Program-made: the position numbers and the translations under genes
Shown: positions 17,615 to 25,110 of the stretch, piece after piece
How positions within the stretch are numbered: position 1 is the stretch's first letter
How the letters are laid out: each line of letters begins with the position of its first letter
Notes under the pieces: generated by a model
What the model was told of the DNA's origin: nothing
The model's input: the letters and a program-made list of their open reading frames with translations, nothing else
The model's database searches: none
From: an uncultured Bacteroidales bacterium
GTDB taxonomy: Bacteria; Bacteroidota; Bacteroidia; Bacteroidales; Muribaculaceae
Reading direction: 5' to 3'
Length of the DNA stretch: 64,000 nucleotides
Assembly (NCBI GenBank): GCA_902777835.1
Contig: CACYVC010000025.1
Coordinates: 1-64,000 of the forward strand

Positions 17615-19183
17615 CTAATTAGCAAGCATAATGCCATATACTGCTGTGACATCAGCTGCGGTGATAATGCCGTCGCCAGTTTGGTCGCCATTAACGATTT
17701 GAGATGGGTCGCTATTAAGAAGATAATCATAAAGTGCTGTGATATCTGCTGCTGTTACTACACCGTCACCGTTTACGTCGCCAGGTACAGCAAACTTAAT
17801 ATTTTGTGATGATGGTGCAGGAGTTTCGCAAGCATTCTGGTCAACAGGCAAAGCGATTACCCCCACGTTACCCCTACTATCATTAGTTGAATGATCAACG
17901 GCGCAATACATATTGTGAGCTGCATCTACAGCAATACTGTAACAAAACTCTCCAAAAGCAGGCTCGATGTTGTAAATCTCAGATAGAGAAGGTACACCAG
18001 AATTATTAAATGTGACATTGAATACTTTTATATTGTCGTAACATGATACTGCCAATTTTGTGCCTTCGTCAAAAAGGCATATTGCTGATGAGTAGCTTCG
18101 CAGAATCATGTCAGGATTAACCGAACCAGAGTTGAATAGGACTTGGTTGTTCTTTACATAAACAAGAGAAGGGACAGTCTTGCTGTCTTGCCATCGGGTT
18201 TGCGAGATCCACCATCCGCCATTTTGAGGGATTATCACGCTATTACCATTGAGGTGTAGGTTGTTAGCGTTATCATAGATTACTTCACTTGGACCCTCAG
18301 TCCATGGCTGGTTAAGGTTGCCTATGTTGTACTGGTAAATACCTTGAGAGTTGCCATTGTTGTTTACATAATCTTCGTCGAAAGTATAAAGCACAGTGTT
18401 TTTACCTACTCCTTCAACCCAACAACTTGCAATAGATCCAGCGATTTCTTCACCATCGTCATTGAACCTTAGACCAGTAGAGTAGGGAGTACCTCCAAAT
18501 ACTGGCAAAAAGTCGGCATCAAGATTTTTTGCGTCGGCACGCCACACGCCTGGATGACTGTCGCTCCAGTCACAGAGATAGATTTTTTGGTCTTTATTAA
18601 GGAATATGCGTGTACATCCATTGGTTAGTCCCCATTCAACATTTCCACCATAAGCAGTATTGCCCTGATTAGTGATGTCGCTGAAAGTGGGGTCAAAAAC
18701 ATAGATTCCGACATTAGTATTGCGTCCATCAACCTCGGCAGCTTGAGTCTCGGTGACATAGATTCGTCCGTAGAACTCACTCTCAGTGTCTTGGTCGATG
18801 GCAATTCCACGCGGGCTCATAAAGCTGAGCTGTGGGTGTGTTGCTTTATCAATAACCCGCTGGGGCGACTCTCCGTTAGTCCATGCCTCACCGATAGCTT
18901 TAACGCTCCAAGAATACACGCCCTTGTATCCATCCATATCTATAGCGATGGTGTTTTCGCCCTTAGCTTTTCCAGTGCTCTGTATTGTTTTTACCAAAAC
19001 GTCATCTTTGTAGATGTTAATAAAAACATCTAGTGCAGGTGCATTTAATGTATAACTAATGTTGAAAATGGAGCCTTCTCCTTTGGAAGCTTTAAGCCCA
19101 GAAGCAAACACATTGGCATCTCTAGCAACTACTGCTGTGGCAATAGTTGCTAATGCAAAAAAAAGTGATATTTTCAGTTTCAT
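17615..19183 (-). CDS. Exported beta-propeller-like protein with dockerin-type tail
   Basis: The 522-residue product has a signal peptide ending near AVVARD and a beta-sandwich-like N-terminal region (about 25-115, with an FNISYTLNAPALDVFINIYK strand pattern). A propeller-like region follows (about 120-450) with repeated blade strands such as PRGIAIDQDTESEFYGRIYV and FCYSIAVDAAHNMYCAVD. The tail (about 465-522) has two dockerin-type loops, GDVNGDGVVTAADITALYDY and NGDQTGDGIITAADVTAVYG. It is probably a secreted or surface-bound binding protein. The tail closely resembles that of the LRR protein at 11896-13044. Confidence 0.8.
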   Translation of the reverse strand: MKLKISLFFALATIATAVVARDANVFASGLKASKGEGSIFNISYTLNAPALDVFINIYKDDVLVKTIQSTGKAKGENTIAIDMDGYKGVYSWSVKAIGEAWTNGESPQRVIDKATHPQLSFMSPRGIAIDQDTESEFYGRIYVTETQAAEVDGRNTNVGIYVFDPTFSDITNQGNTAYGGNVEWGLTNGCTRIFLNKDQKIYLCDWSDSHPGVWRADAKNLDADFLPVFGGTPYSTGLRFNDDGEEIAGSIASCWVEGVGKNTVLYTFDEDYVNNNGNSQGIYQYNIGNLNQPWTEGPSEVIYDNANNLHLNGNSVIIPQNGGWWISQTRWQDSKTVPSLVYVKNNQVLFNSGSVNPDMILRSYSSAICLFDEGTKLAVSCYDNIKVFNVTFNNSGVPSLSEIYNIEPAFGEFCYSIAVDAAHNMYCAVDHSTNDSRGNVGVIALPVDQNACETPAPSSQNIKFAVPGDVNGDGVVTAADITALYDYLLNSDPSQIVNGDQTGDGIITAADVTAVYGIMLAN

Positions 19184-19301
19184 AAGAATGTTTTTTGTTT
19201 TTACGTCACAAAATTAGTAAAACAAATCCATAAATGAATAAAATTTCTAGGATTTTTGTACAACATATTAAAATAATGTGTAATATGGCAGAGAAAAAAA
19301 C

Positions 19302-19335
19302 TAAAAAAATAAAAAGCATCCCGTTATGAGATGCT
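19302..19335 (-). terminator. Ancestral tRNA-Cys terminator, now separated from its gene
   Basis: On the minus strand an AGCATCTC/GGGATGCT stem (one T.G wobble that pairs only in the minus-strand RNA) with loop ATAAC is followed by TTTTTATTTTTTT. It sits directly beyond the distal copy of the tRNA 3' end (19343-19359). It was therefore probably the tRNA-Cys terminator before the island inserted. Confidence 0.75.
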
Positions 19336-19342
19336 TCTTTTA

Positions 19343-19359
19343 GAGGTCGCTAGCGGACT
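19343..19359. repeat. Attachment-site copy (distal, attL)
   Basis: This is an exact 17-base copy of the tRNA-Cys 3' end (compare 25094-25110). It marks the left boundary of the island. Confidence 0.9.
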
Positions 19360-19474
19360 TTAATATTTATAATTGAGTAAAAGTTAGCTTAATTAAATTT
19401 ATTACTAATTATTTAGTATTCAGTTAATAATAATTAAATATAGATAGCTATAATATTTTTTTATAAAAAATATA

Positions 19475-19490
19475 GGTAACGTTTAGGTAA
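19475..19490 (+). promoter_or_regulatory. Candidate integrase arm-type sites, left end
   Basis: Two AGGTAA motifs lie 11 bases apart. A similarly spaced AGGTAG/GGGTAG pair in the same orientation is at 25030-25045 near the other att site. They fit arm-type integrase sites and lie just before the integrase start, where they could also give autoregulation. This is inferred from position and spacing only. Confidence 0.35.
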
Positions 19491-19535
19491 TTTATTATAT
19501 CTTTGTGCCATAATAATCAACAACACATCACAACA

Positions 19536-20858
19536 ATGGCAACAATCAAATACATACTTGGCAAGCGTGGAGGTGACCGTCCCGAGGTCATTCTTAGGCT
19601 GAAAATCAATCAGTTACAAAGAGTTCAAGTAAAGGTGAAAGGTCTCTCTGTGTCTCGCAAATACTGGGATGAGAAAAATCAACGACAGAAAGACACTAGT
19701 GATTTTCTGACACCGTGGGAAAAAAATGACTTCCGAGCAACAAATAAATTATTATCAGATCTCAAAGAAACGTTGTTGCAGCGTTGTGATGAAATATTAG
19801 AAGAAGAAATAACAGGCGATTGGGTAAAAGAGCAAATAGATATGATTCTGCATCCGTCGAAGTACTCTCCAAAAGAAGCAAAACCTATAACACTCATGCA
19901 AGCGGTCAATGATTTCTTAGCGAATCCTGATAATAGATTAACTCGCGATGGTGACCCAATCAAAAAGAGCACGCAAAAGGTTTACACGCAGATTAAGAGA
20001 CACCTAGTTGAGTATCTGAATAGTATTGGAAGAAAAGACATGGAGACCGATGAATTAAACGCTCAATTTCACGCAAAGTTTGTTAATTTCCTTTATACTA
20101 AACAGGGACTAAAGAAAAACACGGTCGGCAAGATGATACGAAACCTAAAAACCGTTATTAATAATTCAGTACCTCGTGAGCAGCGCGTTAATTGTGAGTT
20201 TGTTGACCGTGGGAGCTGCAAGGCTTTTGCCGAGGAAATAGACAACATCTATTTAACGGAGGAAGAACTAAAGAAAATTGGAGAACTCAAAATAACTACT
20301 CCTTATCTTGACAAGGTGCGCGACCAATTTCTACTTCTTGCGTGGACTGGCTGTAGATATAGTGACCTCAGCAAGCTCACGGGAGAGCCTATAATGGAGG
20401 ATGGCTATCCCTGTTATAAGCTAGCACAACAAAAGACAGGCAATAAAGTAACAATCCCCATTTTGCCCGAAACAAAGAAGATTTTAGAGAAATACAACTA
20501 CAATATGCCTAAACCTATGACAAATCAAAAGTTTAACGAATATTTGAAGGTTGTAGTTAAGGCGGCGGGACTTGTTAATGAGGTTGAGATACAACACACC
20601 GAGGTAGGCGAAAGCGATGAGCCATATAAGGTAACTCGCAGTTATCAAAAATGGGAGGTTGTTACAGCGCACACGGCTCGACGAAGTTTCGCGTCGAATA
20701 TGTATAACCGTAGATTCCCTACACTTATGATAATGGCCATAACTGGTCACAAGACAGAGAAGTCATTTCTTACCTATATTAAGGTGCGACCCGATGAGCA
20801 CGCAAAAAATATGTTTGTTCAATTCATGGAGCAGGAAAAAAGAAGAAACAAGAAATAA
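19536..20858 (+). CDS. int: Tyrosine recombinase (integrase) of the tRNA-Cys island
   Basis: The 440-residue enzyme has an N-terminal arm-binding-like domain, a SAM-like core-binding domain (about 130-230) and a C-terminal catalytic domain. Catalytic residues are visible: Arg in WTGCRYSDLSKL, Lys in QQKTGNKVTIPI, HTARR, His in TGHKTEKSF, and the nucleophile Tyr in LTYIKV. It should catalyse site-specific integration and excision at the tRNA-Cys 3' end. I chose the ATG at 19536 over an upstream one because MATIKYILGKR is the usual opening of Bacteroidota integrases. The gene is directly next to attL, as expected. Confidence 0.95.
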   Translation: MATIKYILGKRGGDRPEVILRLKINQLQRVQVKVKGLSVSRKYWDEKNQRQKDTSDFLTPWEKNDFRATNKLLSDLKETLLQRCDEILEEEITGDWVKEQIDMILHPSKYSPKEAKPITLMQAVNDFLANPDNRLTRDGDPIKKSTQKVYTQIKRHLVEYLNSIGRKDMETDELNAQFHAKFVNFLYTKQGLKKNTVGKMIRNLKTVINNSVPREQRVNCEFVDRGSCKAFAEEIDNIYLTEEELKKIGELKITTPYLDKVRDQFLLLAWTGCRYSDLSKLTGEPIMEDGYPCYKLAQQKTGNKVTIPILPETKKILEKYNYNMPKPMTNQKFNEYLKVVVKAAGLVNEVEIQHTEVGESDEPYKVTRSYQKWEVVTAHTARRSFASNMYNRRFPTLMIMAITGHKTEKSFLTYIKVRPDEHAKNMFVQFMEQEKRRNKK

Positions 20859-20861
20859 CAA

Positions 20862-20925
20862 GTGGTCAACCTAAGAGGCAATAACCACATAACCGCCGTG
20901 ACCAATGTGACCACCCTTGACCACC
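20862..20925 (-). repeat. GGTCA half-site array, left copy (mirrored)
   Basis: On the plus strand, TGACC/TAACC motifs start at 20882, 20890, 20899, 20908 and 20918 (steps 8, 9, 9, 10). One opposite GGTCA lies at 20864-20868, separated by 13 bases. Read on the minus strand this is the same arrangement as the array at 24917-24985, including a shared exact 17-base stretch. It lies between the integrase stop and the 78-residue gene. Confidence 0.8.
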
Positions 20926-20953
20926 TAAGTATTAATAATAAAAACAAAGAGAA

Positions 20954-21190
20954 ATGGAAACAGAGAGAAAAAACGAAAAAGGACGTTTCGATGAGCTCTT
21001 GAAGAAACTTCCGAAAAAGCTGAATGAAAACACAATGAAATCACTGAGGGCTATTGTTACGTATAGCACTTTAATTGAACACATCTCCGAAATTGAGACG
21101 ATTTCGGTAGAGGATGCAGAGGAGTGCTATGATATCTTACTATCGTTGTATGAGAAATTAGAACAGATTACATTAAAATCTGCATCATAA
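20954..21190 (+). CDS. Small acidic-helical protein of the island
   Basis: The 78-residue product is entirely helical by eye, with a basic first third and an acidic, glutamate-rich remainder (VEDAEECYDILLSLYEKLEQI). No domain is recognised. It starts 29 bases after the left GGTCA array and points toward the replication genes, which are on the other strand. Small helical proteins in this position in other islands are often regulators or partners of the integrase; that is an inference from position. Confidence 0.6.
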   Translation: METERKNEKGRFDELLKKLPKKLNENTMKSLRAIVTYSTLIEHISEIETISVEDAEECYDILLSLYEKLEQITLKSAS

Positions 21191-21263
21191 CACAAACGCA
21201 GATAACTAGGAAAGATGGCGAGTAAGGGGATACCCCCCGACTCGCCATCGCTTTTTGTTATCC

Positions 21264-21848
21264 TTACCTCATGCAAGTGTTTTTATTTTTTTCTAATAAA
21301 TCTAGTGCCTGGTAGAACTCTGTCATGTCATAAGCCATGAAGAGTGAGCTCAACTCAAACGGCAATGTAACAATGCTGCTAAGGTCACTGTCCTCTTTTA
21401 TCATGTGTGGGCAGTGCCGACTGGCAAGCATAAGCCCATCATGGATATAGGCGACATTGCCGAGCGCACCTCTAAAAGTTGAAACACATTCCTTCCACTG
21501 CAAGAACTGTGTTGCGGTAGGATAGAAATAACAATCACGGCCATTCAGTCCTGATATATGCGTCTCGTTGAGTTTGTCGCCATTGATTGCCACCCACACT
21601 GGCACCTCCGCGCCTTCCCAAACTTGTAGATAGTTCATCGTGCAAAGTATTGCAGTAAGTGGACTAGATACGACTGCCACCGCTTTTTGTGGCAATTCCC
21701 GCATAAGTGACTCCCCGAAGAAAACATTATCTAGATCAACCCGCGAGAGATATGCGTCTATCACTGTATCAGTATAAGAACCATCATAAAAAGGGTGATT
21801 GCTCTTGGCCGCCATGTGAACCAATTTCCTACTTATAGCCGTTTTCAT
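21264..21848 (-). CDS. Primase/toprim-like protein with altered active site (DUF6371-like)
   Basis: The 194-residue product contains FFGESLM...KAVAVVSSPLTAIL near residue 40-65, and GRDCYFYPTATQFLQWKE near 120. This order resembles the C-terminal toprim region of Bacteroidota mobile-element primase-like proteins (DUF6371), where the strand normally reads VAIVESEKTA. Here the acidic positions are Ser-Ser-Pro, so the metal-binding glutamates appear lost and catalysis is doubtful. It overlaps the upstream ATPase gene by 20 bases and is probably translationally coupled to it. The family assignment rests on pattern memory and is moderate. Confidence 0.5.
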   Translation of the reverse strand: MKTAISRKLVHMAAKSNHPFYDGSYTDTVIDAYLSRVDLDNVFFGESLMRELPQKAVAVVSSPLTAILCTMNYLQVWEGAEVPVWVAINGDKLNETHISGLNGRDCYFYPTATQFLQWKECVSTFRGALGNVAYIHDGLMLASRHCPHMIKEDSDLSSIVTLPFELSSLFMAYDMTEFYQALDLLEKNKNTCMR

Positions 21849-22935
21849 TTGTCAATCTCTTTCGATAATTCAGGACAGTTGTCTCGGAGATTCCCAATTC
21901 CTTGGCTATCGCTCGTTTTCCCCAGCCTTTAGCGGTGAGCTCTCGAACTCTCTCAATTAAAGCGTCTCTAGTCTCGTCGTCGATGGGCTGCAGTAGTTCT
22001 GATTCGTTGGCCGTGCGTATAGGCTCAAAATGCAGAAAATTATTGTCGTCTCCTTTGTTTAGTTCGCAAACTAACACATTGTTAGAGTCATACTCGAAGC
22101 TGCCAGTACGGACTTTTAACTGCTTGATAAATCGAAGATTAGGGTCTTTTGTACTCTTTGCTATAGTTATAGCCGCATCAATTAATTGTCCAATCTTGCT
22201 ACTTCCGCTTAAATCGTTGATAGTGAGTGACTGGTTAAGTAATCGCTTCGTAGTGTGAGATATAGGGATAACGGTCAGTCCGTGCGAATTTTTCATTTCT
22301 ATGAGTTTGCGCATCAGATGAATAGCGGCCTCTCCTTTTTCGACGTGACTTTCTAACCACGTTAGATTATCAATGATAATGACTTCCGCGCCTGAATCGG
22401 CGCAAGCCATCATAATGTCGTTTATAATGGTATCTTCGTCGTAAGATGAATATTGACCAACATTGCACCGCATAAAATTGGGGGAAAACTCGAAATCCTC
22501 GCCGTTTTCGTTGGTGTAGCGTCCTCTAAATTGTGGCCTGCTGAGCTCAAAGTCAATATAAAGAACTACCTTACCAGTCTTTGCAATATCATTGCCAATT
22601 TGCACGGCCAACACACTTTTACCTGTGTTGGTGTCGCTAAAGAGGATAGTAATCTCATTCTCTATTATAAGGCCATCTCCCCAGAGCGACTGCGGTACTG
22701 GCTCAAGGCTCGTAGCCATTAACACGTCATTCGCAGGAGCAAACTCTAGGGCACCGACACGGTGCAAGTATTCTCCACTCTTGTACTTTTGAAGAACGTC
22801 AAAATTATTAATAGATTCTTGATTATTAACAATATTATTCTTAACTTTGTCGTCGAAGATATAAGGCCTCTCGTCCTCTATGGCGGGGGCTTTTTTTTGC
22901 CAACCGCCTTCGATGAAATTTTCTAAAATAGTCAT
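21829..22935 (-). CDS. RepA-like AAA ATPase with C-terminal HTH
   Basis: The 368-residue product has a RecA/RepA-type ATPase core: Walker A SDTNTGKS at about 100-107, Walker B AEVIIIDNLTW at about 183-193, and a sensor-like VIPISHTTK near 222-230. The last 35 residues form a helix-turn-helix (GKRAIAKELGISETTVLNYR). Such proteins on Bacteroidota islands are hexameric-helicase-like replication factors. A role in replicating the excised circle is inferred. It precedes the primase-like gene and follows the HTH gene by three bases, so all three form one minus-strand operon. Confidence 0.85.
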   Translation of the reverse strand: MTILENFIEGGWQKKAPAIEDERPYIFDDKVKNNIVNNQESINNFDVLQKYKSGEYLHRVGALEFAPANDVLMATSLEPVPQSLWGDGLIIENEITILFSDTNTGKSVLAVQIGNDIAKTGKVVLYIDFELSRPQFRGRYTNENGEDFEFSPNFMRCNVGQYSSYDEDTIINDIMMACADSGAEVIIIDNLTWLESHVEKGEAAIHLMRKLIEMKNSHGLTVIPISHTTKRLLNQSLTINDLSGSSKIGQLIDAAITIAKSTKDPNLRFIKQLKVRTGSFEYDSNNVLVCELNKGDDNNFLHFEPIRTANESELLQPIDDETRDALIERVRELTAKGWGKRAIAKELGISETTVLNYRKRLTNENGYK

Positions 22936-22938
22936 AAC

Positions 22939-23223
22939 TTAACCCTTTCTTAATGCCTCCAAGTCGCTTTTTTTGTAATAGTTCTTCTTCCCAACTTTCA
23001 CGGGCACAAGGTAATTGAGTTTTGCCCATCGCCAAAGAGTCGGTTTCGTCACATTCAGGACTTCACACACTTCTTTTACTGTGAGATAATCTTCCTTTTT
23101 TTGTTGTTGCTTTTGCTGCAAATCTTTCTCTATTTGCTCTTGATGCCAGTCGGTGAAGATCTGTCGCAAGTCTGCAAGACTGCAGACTATTTGAACATTG
23201 GAATTACTTTGTAATTGTCTCAT
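22939..23223 (-). CDS. Excisionase-like helix-turn-helix protein
   Basis: The 94-residue product has a glutamine-rich coiled middle (residues 28-45), then a MerR/excisionase-type winged helix (HTH_17): YLTVKEVCEVLNVTKPTLWR, followed by a VKVGKKNYYKKSDLEAL wing. Such proteins act as recombination directionality factors or as activators of island operons. It is the first gene of the minus-strand replication operon, and its promoter region faces the divergent cargo promoter. Confidence 0.85.
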   Translation of the reverse strand: MRQLQSNSNVQIVCSLADLRQIFTDWHQEQIEKDLQQKQQQKKEDYLTVKEVCEVLNVTKPTLWRWAKLNYLVPVKVGKKNYYKKSDLEALRKG

Positions 23224-23504
23224 TTCTTTTTAGTTGTATTAACGGCAAGTGAGCACTATGCACACTTTTCTCCGTGTTGACGATGCAAAGTAATAACCTT
23301 CTTTTACTACAAACAATTAATTTTGGTAAAACTCCATATCAGAAAATGACTTATCTATTTCATTGATTTACAGATGTATAAACGATTTTTACATAATTCT
23401 TCATAATGTGCTAATGACATTAAAACACTGATTAACAATAATTTTTACTTCATTTTCGCTGTTAAAAATCTTTCTTTTTGTGACTGACGAAAGTAAAATT
23501 TGTG
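23224..23504. other. Divergent intergenic control region of the island
   Basis: This A/T-rich region separates the minus-strand replication operon from the plus-strand orphan genes. Apart from the promoter at 23505-23536, I see no strong inverted repeat or GGTCA motif in it. It should hold the minus-strand promoter, but I cannot place it with confidence. Confidence 0.4.
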
Positions 23505-23536
23505 TTTGGCACATTATTATAAATATGGTAACTTTG
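23505..23536 (+). promoter_or_regulatory. Promoter of the island's orphan-gene operon
   Basis: TTTG (23505-23508), a 20-base spacer and TAACTTTG (23529-23536) precede the start codon by 22 bases. Confidence 0.7.
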
Positions 23537-23558
23537 TCTTAACTAAAAAGGAATATCA

Positions 23559-24197
23559 ATGGAAAATAAAATTATTTTACACAAAGAATTAGAGGACGAT
23601 ATATATCAGTGTCGCACCGCATTGCGAAAGGCGCAGGAGGCATTATCAGAGCTTTATAAGCTGTCCGACTATCCTACACCCGCCACGCTATCAGAGGTCA
23701 CTACAGCCAATCTATTGGCGTTTGTGGCGCAACGCATCAATGCAGTGAAGGCCACACCCATCTACACCACCGCCGAGCGAGAAGAAAGAATCAGCGACTG
23801 GACTGAATGGCGTTTCAAGGCTATGCCCCATGTGGTGGCAGTTGAGAACTTTGTCAACGACTGGCAAGAGGTTTCTCCAGTATTAGACACATCTGACATG
23901 AGCATTCTCACCAATGACATTGCCGAGGCATTAACACCAAAATTCACCGTGGAGATACCTATTCAGGCACACCACCATCTCCAACTCATTAACAATGTGC
24001 GTCACGCTTATTATGAGTTGCGAGAATGGGAACAGGAACAGGACATCAAGAAGGTGCCACTAAAGGAGCTTGTGAGCCTCACCGAGCGCGATTTATTTCA
24101 ATCTTGGGCGACTGGCGATATAAAGGTGAATCACCAGTTCGACGATGACACAAGCCTTCGTGTATGGCGACAAGCCGTTAACGATGCTACATTTTAA
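23559..24197 (+). CDS. Island orphan protein, 212 residues
   Basis: The soluble product has no signal peptide. It is helical, with an N-terminal coiled-coil-like stretch (residues 1-35) and a conserved-looking middle (ERISDWTEWRFKAMPHVVAVENF). It has many Glu/Asp and His residues. I recognise no domain and do not assign a function. It is the first of three co-directional cargo genes behind a good promoter, with a 26-base gap to the next. As cargo of a tRNA-linked island it is a candidate for host or anti-phage functions, but nothing in its sequence shows this. Confidence 0.65.
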   Translation: MENKIILHKELEDDIYQCRTALRKAQEALSELYKLSDYPTPATLSEVTTANLLAFVAQRINAVKATPIYTTAEREERISDWTEWRFKAMPHVVAVENFVNDWQEVSPVLDTSDMSILTNDIAEALTPKFTVEIPIQAHHHLQLINNVRHAYYELREWEQEQDIKKVPLKELVSLTERDLFQSWATGDIKVNHQFDDDTSLRVWRQAVNDATF

Positions 24198-24223
24198 TTA
24201 CTAACTTTTAAAAATTTAATAAT

Positions 24224-24412
24224 ATGTTAGATTTCAACAACTTAACACAAGAGCAGCAAGATTTTTTAAGCAAAATGTGGGAGAATCATCTTCAAGAGAA
24301 CGAGCGGAACGGCGACAGCATTAAGGCGTTTAACGCTTATGTCGAGCAGCGTCGCAAGCAAGAGGAATCACAAGAGCAAGCTGCACAACACCTCAAAACA
24401 CTGATGAAATGA
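24224..24412 (+). CDS. Island small protein, 62 residues
   Basis: This short, charged, helical protein is rich in Gln and Glu (LTQEQQDFLSKMWENHLQEN, QRRKQEESQEQAAQHL). It has no cysteine, signal or membrane segment. Its stop overlaps the start of the next gene by four bases (ATGA), which supports both as real, translationally coupled genes. Its function is unknown. Confidence 0.6.
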   Translation: MLDFNNLTQEQQDFLSKMWENHLQENERNGDSIKAFNAYVEQRRKQEESQEQAAQHLKTLMK

Positions 24413-24771
24413 ACGCACGGCGACTAAAGAAGAAAATCAACCCCGAGTGCAAGGACGTGTCAATTCAAGTGAGTTACGGCACATCTGACGTAAGGAACTC
24501 ATTGAAAAAGATGTACGACCTATTTTGCTATCCGTGTGGTGAGACCTTCGCATTAAGCCAACCTATTTCTGAGCCTGAACTGCTCCAGTACTTCGAGAGT
24601 ACACTATTCAAGGACTACGAATCAGGTACGTCGAAACAGCTTGCAAGATGGGCTTTTGTACAATCTAGAAAATTAGGATTCATAATCACTGGTACTGCCG
24701 AAAATGCTTACTATCTTTCTCCACAGCTTGCCAAAAGAGTTGGCAGACCGAGAAAGGAGGCGATAGAATAA
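24409..24771 (+). CDS. Island orphan protein, 120 residues
   Basis: The product is basic at the N-terminus (MNARRLKKK) and ends with RVGRPRKEAIE, an AT-hook-like GRPRK that could touch DNA. The middle has a helix-turn-helix-like appearance (SKQLARWAFVQSRKLGFIIT) but I cannot assign a family. It overlaps the preceding gene by four bases and is the last cargo gene before the right GGTCA array. A DNA-binding role is a weak inference. Confidence 0.6.
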   Translation: MNARRLKKKINPECKDVSIQVSYGTSDVRNSLKKMYDLFCYPCGETFALSQPISEPELLQYFESTLFKDYESGTSKQLARWAFVQSRKLGFIITGTAENAYYLSPQLAKRVGRPRKEAIE

Positions 24772-24916
24772 GGTTAAATCGTGGAGCGAAAGCGACATTA
24801 TACAACCTTTTTTGAGCATAAATGAGTTTTTACTCGCCAATAGTAAGTTTTTTCAATTCTTTCTTCATTGTGGCATCGTCGCGGGGAAGCCTGACGACGG
24901 TGCTTTTTTATTGTGA

Positions 24917-24985
24917 GTGGTCAAGGGTGGTCAAGGTGGTCACACTGGTTAGGCGGTCAGTCTCTACAAATGTGACCAGTGACCA
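24917..24985 (+). repeat. GGTCA half-site array, right copy
   Basis: GGTCA/GGTTA motifs start at 24919, 24929, 24938, 24947 and 24955 (steps 10, 9, 9, 8). After a 13-base gap come opposite TGACC motifs at 24973 and 24980. The arrangement mirrors the array at 20862-20925. It sits between the last cargo gene and attR. The inverted parts could also form an imperfect hairpin (GGTGGTCAC.. with ..GTGACCACC). Confidence 0.8.
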
Positions 24986-25029
24986 CCGATTATCAACCTA
25001 CCTAAATTAGTAGTATCTGAAAAAATAAA

Positions 25030-25045
25030 GGTAGATTTTGGGTAG
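25030..25045 (+). promoter_or_regulatory. Candidate integrase arm-type sites, right end
   Basis: AGGTAG and GGGTAG lie 11 bases apart, in the same orientation and spacing as the pair at 19475-19490. An inverted AGGTAG is at about 24998-25003. They are 50-90 bases from the attR core, a plausible distance for arm sites. Confidence 0.35.
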
Positions 25046-25050
25046 CTTTT

Positions 25051-25088
25051 AAAAAGAAAAAATCGCTAACTATCTGATAGTCAGCGAT
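25051..25088 (-). terminator. Island-borne terminator for tRNA-Cys
   Basis: On the minus strand a 13-base inverted repeat (ATCGCTGACTATC / GATAGTTAGCGAT, one G.U pair) is followed by TTTTTTCTTTTT. It begins six bases inside the island from the tRNA end, so it would end the tRNA-Cys transcript now that the original terminator is 5.8 kb away. Confidence 0.8.
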
Positions 25089-25093
25089 GGGTT

Positions 25094-25110
25094 GAGGTCG
25101 CTAGCGGACT
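25094..25110. repeat. Attachment-site copy inside tRNA-Cys (attR)
   Basis: This exact 17-base match to 19343-19359 covers the 3' part of the tRNA-Cys T-arm and acceptor stem. Confidence 0.9.

Larger units (their letters stand above)
19343..25110. mobile_element. Integrated genomic island in tRNA-Cys, about 5.75 kb
   Basis: A 17-base direct repeat (GAGGTCGCTAGCGGACT) bounds the element at 19343-19359 and 25094-25110. The right copy is the 3' end of an intact tRNA-Cys gene. Inside are a tyrosine recombinase, a RepA-like ATPase, a primase-like remnant, an excisionase-like HTH gene and four orphan genes. I see no relaxase, conjugation gene, capsid, portal or terminase. The element is thus smaller than an integrative conjugative element and could be a phage satellite, a mobilizable island that uses a foreign relaxase, or a decayed form of either. 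Confidence 0.88.

Noticed and set aside
20862..24985. GGTCA arrays as a CRISPR
   Set aside because: The units are 5-base half-sites at 8-10 base steps, with no unique spacers and no cas genes.
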